Of a stretch of 35,431 nucleotides of DNA, positions 1-9,200 are shown one piece after another. Source of the DNA: a virus; IMG/VR virus record IMGVR_UViG_3300047550_003795, positions 1-35,431 of that record; one strand, 5' to 3'. The translations under genes were made by a program, and so were the position numbers. The notes beneath the pieces are model-generated. The model saw only the letters and a program-made list of their open reading frames with translations, made no database searches and was not told the DNA's origin. Every line of letters begins with the position of its first letter. Position 1 is the stretch's first letter.

Positions 1-33
1 AAGGTATTCGTAAGCATAGAAAGACTAAGGTAA
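1..33 (+). CDS. 3' end of an upstream gene (partial, unidentified)
   Basis: The first 33 bases are open in frame 1 and encode the last ten residues, KVFVSIERLR, before a TAA whose last base is the A of the gp6 start codon (TAATG). That overlap is typical of the tight coupling throughout this window, so this is probably the end of a real gene. Too little is visible to name it. A gp25-like wedge protein would be plausible, because gp25/gpW-type genes often precede gp6/gpJ-type genes in contractile tail clusters, but this is inference only. Confidence 0.45.
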   Translation, partial: KVFVSIERLR

Positions 34-1868
34 TGCCAAATCGCGTACTAACACCAGTAACGGAACTAGATTTCGACAGGATAAAAGAAAACCTGAAGAA
101 TTATCTTTCCACCACAGAAGAATTCTCCGATTACAACTTTGAAGGCTCTGGAATGAGCGTTCTGCTTGATCTTTTGGCATACAATACCCATTATACGGCA
201 ATGTATGCGAACATGTTGGCAGCAGAGTCATTTCTTGATTCGGCAGTCCTGCGAAAGTCAATAGTTTCACTCGCAAAAAATCTGGGATATGTGCCAAACT
301 CAATGAGTGCTGCAAGTGCAACCGTTGATGTGGCAATGGGGACAACAAGCGGAGTCCCATCCTCAATTCCAGCAGGATCGAAGTTTTCGGCATCGAAGGA
401 CGGAATAAACTATCCATTCACACTGATAGAATCGTTTTCAATAGACAAGAGTTCAGAACCCTACAAGGCAAAAAATGTGGTGATTCGGCAGGGACAGTTC
501 AAGAGTGTTTCTTTCATATATGATCCGGATAGTAATTCCGTTAAGTTTGAGATTCCAAGTAGAAACATAGACAAGAGTCTGACGAAAGTCTATGTCATGA
601 ATTCGTCTGTTGATCTTGGAAGTGCGGATGTATCTTGGAAGGAAAACAGCGATTATCTGGAACTTACTCCAACAACCAAGGTTTACTTCATAAATGAAAA
701 TCATAAGGGAAACTATCAGATATCCTTCGGTGACGGAATACTTGGTGCCACACCCACAAAAGGTAATTACATAGTAGTGCAGTATTTTGAGACATCCGGC
801 TCCGAAGGAAATGATATAGGAAGACAAGACACCATCGCCTCCTCGTTTGTGTTTTCGGGAATACAAGGAAATGATTTCGACTCAACTATCACCACCGTAT
901 CCTATTCAAGTGGTGGTTCGGATAGGGATAATGAGGAGAAGATAAGATACACGGCAACAAAATACTACCAATCACAGGATCGGGCTGTTACTACCTCCGA
1001 TTATGAAAGCATAATACTGAAGGAGTATCCTGTAGCCGATGCAGTTAGGATATGGGGTGGAGAGGATAATGATCCACCAGAATTTGGAAAGGTTTTCATT
1101 TCCGTTCTTCCAAAGAATTCTCCAACACTAAGCGATTCACAGAAACGGCAGTTGGTATCGGATGTTCTAAACAAAAAGAAGATGCTTGCCGTTTCGGTTG
1201 AGTTGGTCAATCCAGACTACACCTACATCATGGTCGATTGTTTTGGAACATATGACTCAAATAAATCGATAACCAATGAAATGGTCGTTAAGAATGCCAT
1301 AAGATCTTCGATATTGAGATATTCTGGCTCCTTCTTGGAGACATTCGGAAATGTGTTCCGTTATTCAGTCCTATCAAGACAGATCGACCTATCCAGCAAT
1401 ACCCTGTTGAGCAATAGGATAAGCACACGGCTGATGAAGAAATTGATACCCCTTCCTGGTAATGGAAACTATGTTCTTAATTTTGGTGCTTCCTTAAATC
1501 ATCCATTTGATGGAAATATGTCTGTAATATCCACAAATACATTCTCATATAGGAACTCTGTGGGAAATGTGGTCAGTGCCTACATCGAAGATGATGGATA
1601 TGGTGTTCTTTCGGTATATGGCAGCGAGGCTGGTCAAAAGATCGTAATAAAGGAGAGTGTAGGCACAGTGGATTATTCAACCGGAAAGGTTAGTCTGGTT
1701 TCATTCTTCCCTGTTTCAACGGGATCAGTGCCTTACATCAGAATTCAGGCGATTCCAGATCAAAAATTCGATATAGTTCCCAAGAGAAATCAGATACTTC
1801 TTGTCGATTCAAGCATACCGGATTCAATCGTGATTCAACTTCAGGATGCTGCCACTAGGAATATTTGA
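33..1868 (+). CDS. 6: Baseplate wedge subunit gp6
   Basis: This 611-aa protein is close in length to T4 gp6 (about 660 aa). gp6 dimers link the wedges into the inner baseplate ring; the family is related to P2 gpJ. The N-terminus is the family signature: VTELDFDRIKENLKNYL, then a region around residues 45-100 containing LLDLLAYNTHY, an AESFLDSAV stretch and KNLGYVP. The central part includes a DREVTTSDYE-like segment (DRAVTTSDYE, around residue 320) typical of gp6/gpJ proteins. The start ATG overlaps the upstream stop; an AAGG lies only two bases before it, so translation is probably coupled. The stop overlaps the gp7 ATG. Assignment is by recognised family pattern and by position ahead of gp7 and gp8. 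Confidence 0.9.
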   Translation: MPNRVLTPVTELDFDRIKENLKNYLSTTEEFSDYNFEGSGMSVLLDLLAYNTHYTAMYANMLAAESFLDSAVLRKSIVSLAKNLGYVPNSMSAASATVDVAMGTTSGVPSSIPAGSKFSASKDGINYPFTLIESFSIDKSSEPYKAKNVVIRQGQFKSVSFIYDPDSNSVKFEIPSRNIDKSLTKVYVMNSSVDLGSADVSWKENSDYLELTPTTKVYFINENHKGNYQISFGDGILGATPTKGNYIVVQYFETSGSEGNDIGRQDTIASSFVFSGIQGNDFDSTITTVSYSSGGSDRDNEEKIRYTATKYYQSQDRAVTTSDYESIILKEYPVADAVRIWGGEDNDPPEFGKVFISVLPKNSPTLSDSQKRQLVSDVLNKKKMLAVSVELVNPDYTYIMVDCFGTYDSNKSITNEMVVKNAIRSSILRYSGSFLETFGNVFRYSVLSRQIDLSSNTLLSNRISTRLMKKLIPLPGNGNYVLNFGASLNHPFDGNMSVISTNTFSYRNSVGNVVSAYIEDDGYGVLSVYGSEAGQKIVIKESVGTVDYSTGKVSLVSFFPVSTGSVPYIRIQAIPDQKFDIVPKRNQILLVDSSIPDSIVIQLQDAATRNI

Positions 1869-3898
1869 TGGGAATACAGTTACCGCTACTTCTCAATACT
1901 TCCGGTGGAACACTGGCACCTTCGCCAGTTGCCACAATATCTCTCTCGGAAGAATCTCCGCGAGTAATAAAGAGATTTGGTCCAAGCAATCTCATTGTCG
2001 ATCAAGTTCCGGATTTTGTGAACAAAGATCACGATACATTCAGAAGATTTGTAGAGGCATATTATGAGTGGCTTGAACAGTATCAGAATGCGTTCGGAAT
2101 AATAGATGCATTTACAGAACACAGTGATATCGATCAATCTATTGGTTTGTTCATAGACGATTTCAGGGCGATGTATTTGGTTAATTTTCCCTCAAGACTG
2201 GCTTTTGATACAAGTGGAAAAATAGTTAATGAGGCAAATTTTCTTAAGAATGCAAGAAGATTTTATGGATCAAAAGGAACGGAGAAGGCGTTTAGATTTC
2301 TTTTTAGATTGATATACAACACTTCGATGGAATTTAAATACCCTTCAAGGGATATTTTAAGATGCTCTGCTGGTGAGTGGACGGAAAAGAAATCGGTTAA
2401 GACCACCAGCACTGGTGGAACCGCAAACTTTGGTATGGTGGGAAATCAAATATATCAGATTGATGATGTATCTGGTAAGGTGCTATCCTATGCCACGGTA
2501 TCAGATGTCATTCAGTATAGTGTTAGACACTACTCTGTTACCGAAATATTCATAAAGGATCTCTTTGGAACATTTTCTCCAAATAAGACAATTTATGTCG
2601 GTACTACATCTGGAACCCTTTCCGAGAATGTATTTCCAGTTCTTTCCGATGTGATCATAGATGATTCGGGACTTGGATATCGAATTGGTGATGCTGTTGG
2701 AATCACCAATGTGGGAGAGGGAATAGGAATGTCTCTTTCTATTGATGCGATTGGTTCTGAAGGTGAAGTAAAACGGATACGGGTGAATGACTCTGGTATC
2801 GGATACTCATCCCCAACCCTGAGCGTGTTGTCCAGTGGTGGAAACGGAAAGGCACGGATACGGGCGGTAATTGGTGGAGTAACATCATATCCTGGTTACT
2901 ACTCAAGCAATAAATCAAGATTGAGTTCCACTGGTAGATTGTTCGATGGAAATTACTATCAGGATTATTCCTATGTCCTGAGAAGCGAGATATCGCTGAC
3001 AAGATACAAGGAACTATATCGAAAACTCGTTCATCCTGCTGGATTCAAGATGTTCGGTGAAATTCTACTCAAGAGGAATATCATCGATTCACTTCCATTC
3101 CATTCTGAAATGCAGAGATATGAGGTTCCGTACATAGGACACTACACACCATACAGAATGGGTACTACTGCCGACCTTTACTCGAAGTATCCAAATGGAT
3201 TCAATCCAAGAGGGAATACCTACAGCGATTCACAGAACTACGGATTGACTGGTGGTAAGTTGTTCATTAAACCTAGAGTGCTTGGAACATCATTCGACAG
3301 TTCATTTTCATGGACAACAATAGGGGCATCTGGTTCTACTGGTGGCGGAATAACCGGAATGGTTTTTGAGTTTGAGAACTTGAACTCTGGTGGTACATAT
3401 GCCGCAATACTGCTCAAGAAGATAGATTTCAATATATCGGTTCCGGCTGTTACTGGTGCAGGATTCGTTGAAGGAAGCACCATGTTCATGTACAGTCCTT
3501 CTCTCTTGGTGGGATTCACAGCAACCATAGACAGAATTAGATACGGAATAGGAATAGTACAGGAATATGGATCGATCACTCATGATGCACAGGGACTTGC
3601 GCTTGGTTCAACCAACACGGTTGAGGGATACATAGAAGCAAGGGGATTGAGTTATTCATATTGGTCGATATTCCATCATCCAAATACAAGATCAATAAAG
3701 GGATTGACTGGTGTTCTCAATGGAGTTTGTGGTCCAGGGGCTTCTTTTGGTGCTATTGCTCTCAACCCATTCTTTAGAATGCCAATAGGATATCACTTCC
3801 ACTCGAATGCAAATGGAACTCCATATCAGGGAACAACAGGAACCAATAATGAATATGGATTGATCGAAGGAACAAATCTAACATCACCGAACTATTAA
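1868..3898 (+). CDS. 7: Baseplate wedge protein gp7-like (rearranged, short)
   Basis: A 676-aa protein. gp7 nucleates the wedge in T4, where it is about 1030 aa. Residues about 40-175 (DTFRRFVEAYYEWLEQ, then NARRFYGSKGTEKAFRFLFR) and about 362-400 (a stretch ending KLVHPAGFKMFGEILL) match the pattern of the C-terminal part of T4 gp7 as I recall it (EAYIQYL, YDFYSTKGIEASYKFLF, RFVHPVGFGF). Here this module begins the protein, and the long T4 N-terminal part is absent. Residues about 264 and 306 carry two DSGxGY repeats in a beta-rich insert. Residues about 440-676 are Gly/Ser/Thr-rich and unrecognised. The ATG at 1868 (in TGATG) is chosen over a TTG three bases upstream because AGGA at 1857-1860 sits seven bases from the ATG. 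It lies between gp6 and gp8, as expected. Confidence 0.75.
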   Translation: MGIQLPLLLNTSGGTLAPSPVATISLSEESPRVIKRFGPSNLIVDQVPDFVNKDHDTFRRFVEAYYEWLEQYQNAFGIIDAFTEHSDIDQSIGLFIDDFRAMYLVNFPSRLAFDTSGKIVNEANFLKNARRFYGSKGTEKAFRFLFRLIYNTSMEFKYPSRDILRCSAGEWTEKKSVKTTSTGGTANFGMVGNQIYQIDDVSGKVLSYATVSDVIQYSVRHYSVTEIFIKDLFGTFSPNKTIYVGTTSGTLSENVFPVLSDVIIDDSGLGYRIGDAVGITNVGEGIGMSLSIDAIGSEGEVKRIRVNDSGIGYSSPTLSVLSSGGNGKARIRAVIGGVTSYPGYYSSNKSRLSSTGRLFDGNYYQDYSYVLRSEISLTRYKELYRKLVHPAGFKMFGEILLKRNIIDSLPFHSEMQRYEVPYIGHYTPYRMGTTADLYSKYPNGFNPRGNTYSDSQNYGLTGGKLFIKPRVLGTSFDSSFSWTTIGASGSTGGGITGMVFEFENLNSGGTYAAILLKKIDFNISVPAVTGAGFVEGSTMFMYSPSLLVGFTATIDRIRYGIGIVQEYGSITHDAQGLALGSTNTVEGYIEARGLSYSYWSIFHHPNTRSIKGLTGVLNGVCGPGASFGAIALNPFFRMPIGYHFHSNANGTPYQGTTGTNNEYGLIEGTNLTSPNY

Positions 3899-3899
3899 T

Positions 3900-6200
3900 A
3901 TGGCAAATACCGCTTTAAAAACATCAATGAAAACCGAGTTGATAGAGATGATCAACGAAGGTCTGTCGAGCAGCAATCGATATTATCTCTTTGTTGGAAG
4001 GATACTGCCATACGAAGATGATGCAAATACAGTGAGTGTGGAGGGAGATACAAATCCACCCTCACTGGGACAGACTGCAAGAAGTGCCTATGATGCTGCT
4101 AGAAACATGCTGTTCATGAAGAGAATACAGACGGATAATATCAGGATAGTGATAGACAGACATGATTGGACAAGTGGAACCGCATATGATCAGTATTCAG
4201 AATCAAATGACATGAGTGGAAAAGTATTCTATGTCATGACCAGTGAGTACAATGTTTATAAATGTATTTCCGCGAGTGGTAAATCAACCATAATGCCCAC
4301 GGGAAAGTCCCCAAATCCAATCACTCTTCTTGATGGATATGTCTGGAAGTACATCTATACTGTTCCAGAGGATTATATCGGATTCATCACACTTGAGTAT
4401 ATTCCTGTATTCATAGGAGATGAAAAATATCAGGATCAGAGGTTAGTCGAATCAACTGCCAAACCAGGATCCATAGATTCCATTTCATTTAATTCATCAT
4501 ATTCTCCGGAATTCTCCAAGGCATACAAATATGGAAGATTCTGCACTAACATAACATCTTTCTATTCTGATACTGGAAAAACTTCGAATGCTGCTGGATC
4601 CTCTTACATAACCTTTGATGTGGTTGGAGAAGCCAGCAGCCCAGGAGACTCCTATTGGAACGACTATGCGTTGCATGTTACGGATGGGCCAGGAATAGGT
4701 CAATATTTCAGGATAATCAATTTCTACAAGGGTGGTGCTGGATCCAGTTACTACTATGCCAATGTGTACCCATCGATTGAAAGAGACTTGACAACATCAT
4801 CAGTTGTAAAAGTAGTTCCTTATCTGGTTATTGATGGAGATGGCAGTGATTCTCTTGTAACTCCTGTTGTATCCCTGAATAAGAAGATAACTGGTCTAAG
4901 CATAGTAAAATCTGGCATAAACTATACCTACGCGAAACCCAGAGTAGTGACCGAGGCTGATAGTGCCACAATAGGATCTCAGATCACACAACTAAACAAT
5001 TCGATGTCGGCAAGTCTTTCCATACCAAGGGGTCATGGGTTCAATGCAATTCGTGAACTTGGTGGAGCCAATTTGATGATCGCTGTCGATATAGCGAATA
5101 CTGAAGGTGGAAGAATATCTTCAAGAAACGATTACAGACAGTTTGGCATAATCAAGAATCCAATGCTGTACGGTGGAATTACCCTTGCTGGAGACGAAGA
5201 GGTTGTTTCTTTGAAAGCATTGATAATAAAAGAACCGACAAAACAAGACATCTACTCAATTTCCACTTTTGCACCAGGAAACTACATCTTTGGTAAGGAG
5301 ACTGGAGCAAACGCAAGAATACTGAGTTCGGAGAGGATTTCTGGATCAAAATACCACAGATTGTATCTAACCGATGTATCAGGTAATTTTAGATTTACCG
5401 ATCCAAACTCTCTCGCAAGTAGAGTTTACTACTCGTCATCCTATTCACCCGCGTCTCCACTTGCTACTGGAGATAATGCATATCAATACATTTCAAATGG
5501 TGGAATAACATTGTCTGCTCAAGGAAAGGTTCGTTCGTTGGATGGATCTGGTAGGACCATATTGATTGATACATCATACGGCTCCTTTCAATCCGGACTT
5601 AATATATCATTTAGTTCTGCTTCAACTCTAAGTTCTGCAAACATAGTAAATGTTGATCAGGAATATGGAGAAGTCCTTGCACAAATGGTAAAGGGGCAGA
5701 CTAGTGGAAGTAGATTCCTGACTTTCGGTGGAGATGAAAATTTTGGTAGATTGGCATCGACATCCCTGATTCCAACCCAAGTAGATGAAGTTGGAGAATA
5801 TAGGGCCACGACCAGACTTGCAGTCACTTCCGGTGGCGCGGCATTCAATGATAGGATTCTGTCTGGAGTAAATTGCCTTGATGGACAGATAAGACAAACA
5901 GATTCCACCACACTTAGGATTACAACTGGAGATATAGTTGATTTTGTGGTTTCGAGTGGAGTTGGTGTCACAGGAACCCTGCATCTTTGCAATGTCACCG
6001 GTTCATTTAATTTAAATGATCCATTGAGATTTGTCGAGAAAGGAACCACCGCAGAATTGTCACAAAATATGACCACCACATCAATCACCCGACCTGAAGT
6101 TGATATAGGTTCTGGAGATTTGTTATACATAGAAAATGTACGACCTATAGAGAGAAATGTCGAGCAATCTGAAGAATTCAAGATTGTAATCGGCTTCTAG
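3900..6200 (+). CDS. 8: Baseplate wedge subunit gp8 (expanded)
   Basis: A 766-aa protein, more than twice the length of T4 gp8 (334 aa). gp8 is a wedge protein that bridges gp7 and the peripheral baseplate. The N-terminal 200 residues carry the recognised pattern: YYLFVGRILPYEDD, AYDAARNMLFMKRI, DNIRIVIDRHDW, YNVYKCIS and LLDGYVWKYIYTVPEDYI. The extra length is beta-rich and includes an INYTYAKPRV segment resembling the GxGY repeats of the preceding protein, and a FGKETGANARILSS segment. The C-terminus (RPIERNVEQSEEFKIVIGF) resembles the end of marine T4-type gp8 proteins. The start is one base after the gp7 stop with no clear Shine-Dalgarno, suggesting translational coupling. Confidence 0.85.
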   Translation: MANTALKTSMKTELIEMINEGLSSSNRYYLFVGRILPYEDDANTVSVEGDTNPPSLGQTARSAYDAARNMLFMKRIQTDNIRIVIDRHDWTSGTAYDQYSESNDMSGKVFYVMTSEYNVYKCISASGKSTIMPTGKSPNPITLLDGYVWKYIYTVPEDYIGFITLEYIPVFIGDEKYQDQRLVESTAKPGSIDSISFNSSYSPEFSKAYKYGRFCTNITSFYSDTGKTSNAAGSSYITFDVVGEASSPGDSYWNDYALHVTDGPGIGQYFRIINFYKGGAGSSYYYANVYPSIERDLTTSSVVKVVPYLVIDGDGSDSLVTPVVSLNKKITGLSIVKSGINYTYAKPRVVTEADSATIGSQITQLNNSMSASLSIPRGHGFNAIRELGGANLMIAVDIANTEGGRISSRNDYRQFGIIKNPMLYGGITLAGDEEVVSLKALIIKEPTKQDIYSISTFAPGNYIFGKETGANARILSSERISGSKYHRLYLTDVSGNFRFTDPNSLASRVYYSSSYSPASPLATGDNAYQYISNGGITLSAQGKVRSLDGSGRTILIDTSYGSFQSGLNISFSSASTLSSANIVNVDQEYGEVLAQMVKGQTSGSRFLTFGGDENFGRLASTSLIPTQVDEVGEYRATTRLAVTSGGAAFNDRILSGVNCLDGQIRQTDSTTLRITTGDIVDFVVSSGVGVTGTLHLCNVTGSFNLNDPLRFVEKGTTAELSQNMTTTSITRPEVDIGSGDLLYIENVRPIERNVEQSEEFKIVIGF

Positions 6201-6212
6201 GAGCAGCAATAG

Positions 6213-9200
6213 ATGCCTTCTTACGATCCAAATTTGTTCAATGTAAATCCATACTACGATGACTTCAACGAGGACAAGAAGTTCATTAGGATGTTGTTCC
6301 GTCCCGGATATGCCGTGCAGTCCAGGGAACTCACTCAATTGCAAACTATCTTGCAGAATCAGATCGAAAGATTTGGAAATCACATCTTCAAGGATGGATC
6401 AAGAATAATAGGAGGTGAGATATCAACTCAAACATTGTCCTATGTTAGGTTGGAACCGTCAACCGTTGATATCCCGGCATCTTTGATTGTGGACAGCGAC
6501 ATTGTAGGTTATGATCTTATAGAACGGGATTCTGGCGGAAATATTTCCGTTCGTGCGAGGGTTGTGGACTATATTCCAAAGGAACATGAAGAGGATCCAT
6601 ATGGAATTGCGGTGGTTACATATCTTACTGGCGGAGAATTTAGCGAAGAAAAGAATCTTGAGAGTAGCAATTCAAATAAGACCATAACCGTAAAGACTTC
6701 TCCATCCACGGCAACAATTTCTCACGCTGGAGATTGTAGAGTTGTTGGTACAAACGAGGGAATCTATTATATCAATGGATTCTTTATAAAAACAGACAAT
6801 CAGTTTCAACCTGCATATAACACAATCAATGGAATACGACAATTCGGTAGTCCAACTGGAGTGATGGGTTTTGATGTAAGTACACTGATTATATCAGAAG
6901 CAGATGACTATACTCTCAAGGATCCTGCTAGCGGAAACTATAATTACAATGCACCAGGATCCCATAGGTATAAGATAGATTTAGTCCTTTCATTTGTTGA
7001 TAGTATCGCAAACAAGAACTTCATAGAACTGGTGACTTATGCAAGTGGAGTAATAACAAAGAAGGTTGAAGATACCCAATACTCCGATCTAATTCGTCTA
7101 TTTGCACAGAGAACATTTGATGAGAGTGGTAATTACATTGTAAGACCATTCGATGTGTCATTTAGAAATGCAACTGGAAACACATTCTTTGCAGATATTG
7201 GTTCTGGTAAAGCCTATATCTTCGGATATGAATATGAAACCAAGTTCAAGGATACAATCTCCATTCCGAAGGCAAGGACATCTAATCTCTATGAGGATTA
7301 TGTTGTTGACAACTACTTTGGAAATTACATAGTAGGTAAATACAATACATCAAATCTGGCTCAGTTGAATTCGATATTCACAAACATAAGGTTGTCCATA
7401 GGAGAGAACACAACTGCTCCGGTGGTATATGGCGCCAGTGTTGAGGCTACTGGTCCAGAGTTGTCAAATGCAGTTTTCTCTGCAAAACTATTGAAGGTCG
7501 AGAGCAACGATTCGGTCAATAGCAGTGAGTCTGGACAAACGATGGATTTCCGTGCCTATATTGCCGATGTTTCTTATATTAATGTAACACCAGTTAGTGG
7601 TCCTTATTCAACAAATCTATATCTTTTTGATCCTCGCACCAATGTATCGTATAAATTGCTCGACAAGATAACGATGCTTCGTGACATATCATCGACAAAT
7701 TCTGTGCTCCCCGCCTTCAGTGGAACCGACAGACAATCTCTGATATTCCCATTGAATGGAAATACTCCAGCGACAATGGTCAAATCGGTTGAAGAACTAT
7801 CCTACATTCATGAGGTATTCCGTGGTTTTGTGGTAAGCAGTTTGAATCCATATCCAACTATATCCCTTGCACAGGGAGCAGAATTCAACTGGTGTCTTTC
7901 CTCTGGATTTGTCCCAAGTGGAAATGAAATAGAATTATCCTCGGTTGATGGCTACTACCTTGTATATGCTTCTGGTACGGCTTTCCCAATAGGAACAGTG
8001 ATCAAGATAGTTTCATCAACAGCCACGGTTGCATCCGGTGAGACTAAAATAACCGCAAAGATAAGTGGTGATGGTGATACCGTTGTCATCACCAGCAATA
8101 TTCCATATGGATCATATTATCTTGTAGGAAAATCAAAGAATATAAGCATCGGTCTATCAACCACCACAGATCCCGCTACGAAGATAAGAAAAAAGACTCT
8201 TACTTCATATAGTGAGACCGTGACAAACCTGACAAATACGATAGACACTTTCAAGCGAGTTGTAACAAGAAACAGCGCAAACTCCATATCTGCAATTCAT
8301 TTTGTCCTCAATAGATCGGATGTTTATTCTATAACATCAGTGGTTGATGGATTTGGAAATGATGTTAGTGGAGAATTCTTCTTTGATAATGGTCAACGGG
8401 ATGCGACATATGATCTGGCAAAATTGCATGTTAAACCACAGTATTTTACGAAATATGAACCAGGAAAGACATTTCAGATAGTTGTTTCGTATTCATATTT
8501 TGAACATTCTGGCTACGGTCCATTCCTCAAGGAATCATACTTCGGAATTACATATGACAATATACCGATGTATGTGAGTCCAACCACTGAAAACACCATT
8601 CATCTTGCAAATGCAGTTGACTATCGATATCAGGCCAAAATCGTTGGTTACATAGCAACAGGGGCCACTGCTGGCTCTACGGCATCGGAAACACCAACTG
8701 TTGTATTCAATCGACCGATTGTTTCCTATTCCAACGGATTTATTCCGATGCCATTCACGATCAAGCATTCACATAATGCGTATCTTCCAAGAATAGACAA
8801 GATGGTGATAGCAAGGAATATATCAAGTGATGGTGATATAACCACATTGCAGAGAATTCCAGGAATACCAAGCGATAGTCCGATTGTACCAGAAGATCTT
8901 GGTGATTCAATGACCCTATTCGTATTGAGCATACCAGCATATACATTCAATGCAACTGATGTAAAGGCAGACTCGGTTGGAAATTCTAGATTCACCATGA
9001 AGGATATAGGAAATATATCGAAGAGAGTTGATGATCTGGAACAATTTGCCGTACTGAATGAGCAGGAACTTGATGTTGTTTCTAGAAACATAGTCAAAAC
9101 AAACGGAGTCAACGGAATAAAGACCGCAGTTCTGGTTGACACATTTGACGGTCATTCCGTGGCCGATGTGGCCGATTCAGACCATCGTTGCTCAATTGAC

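Noticed and set aside
1865-1867. TTG as start of gp7
   Set aside because: The adjacent ATG at 1868 overlaps the gp6 stop and has better spacing from AGGA. The same reasoning rejects the TTG at 24183 for gp17.
4257-4264. TATAAATG, a near-match to the late promoter consensus
   Set aside because: It is deep within gp8 with no gene start nearby. Similar near-matches occur by chance in AT-rich coding sequence (also around 21037).
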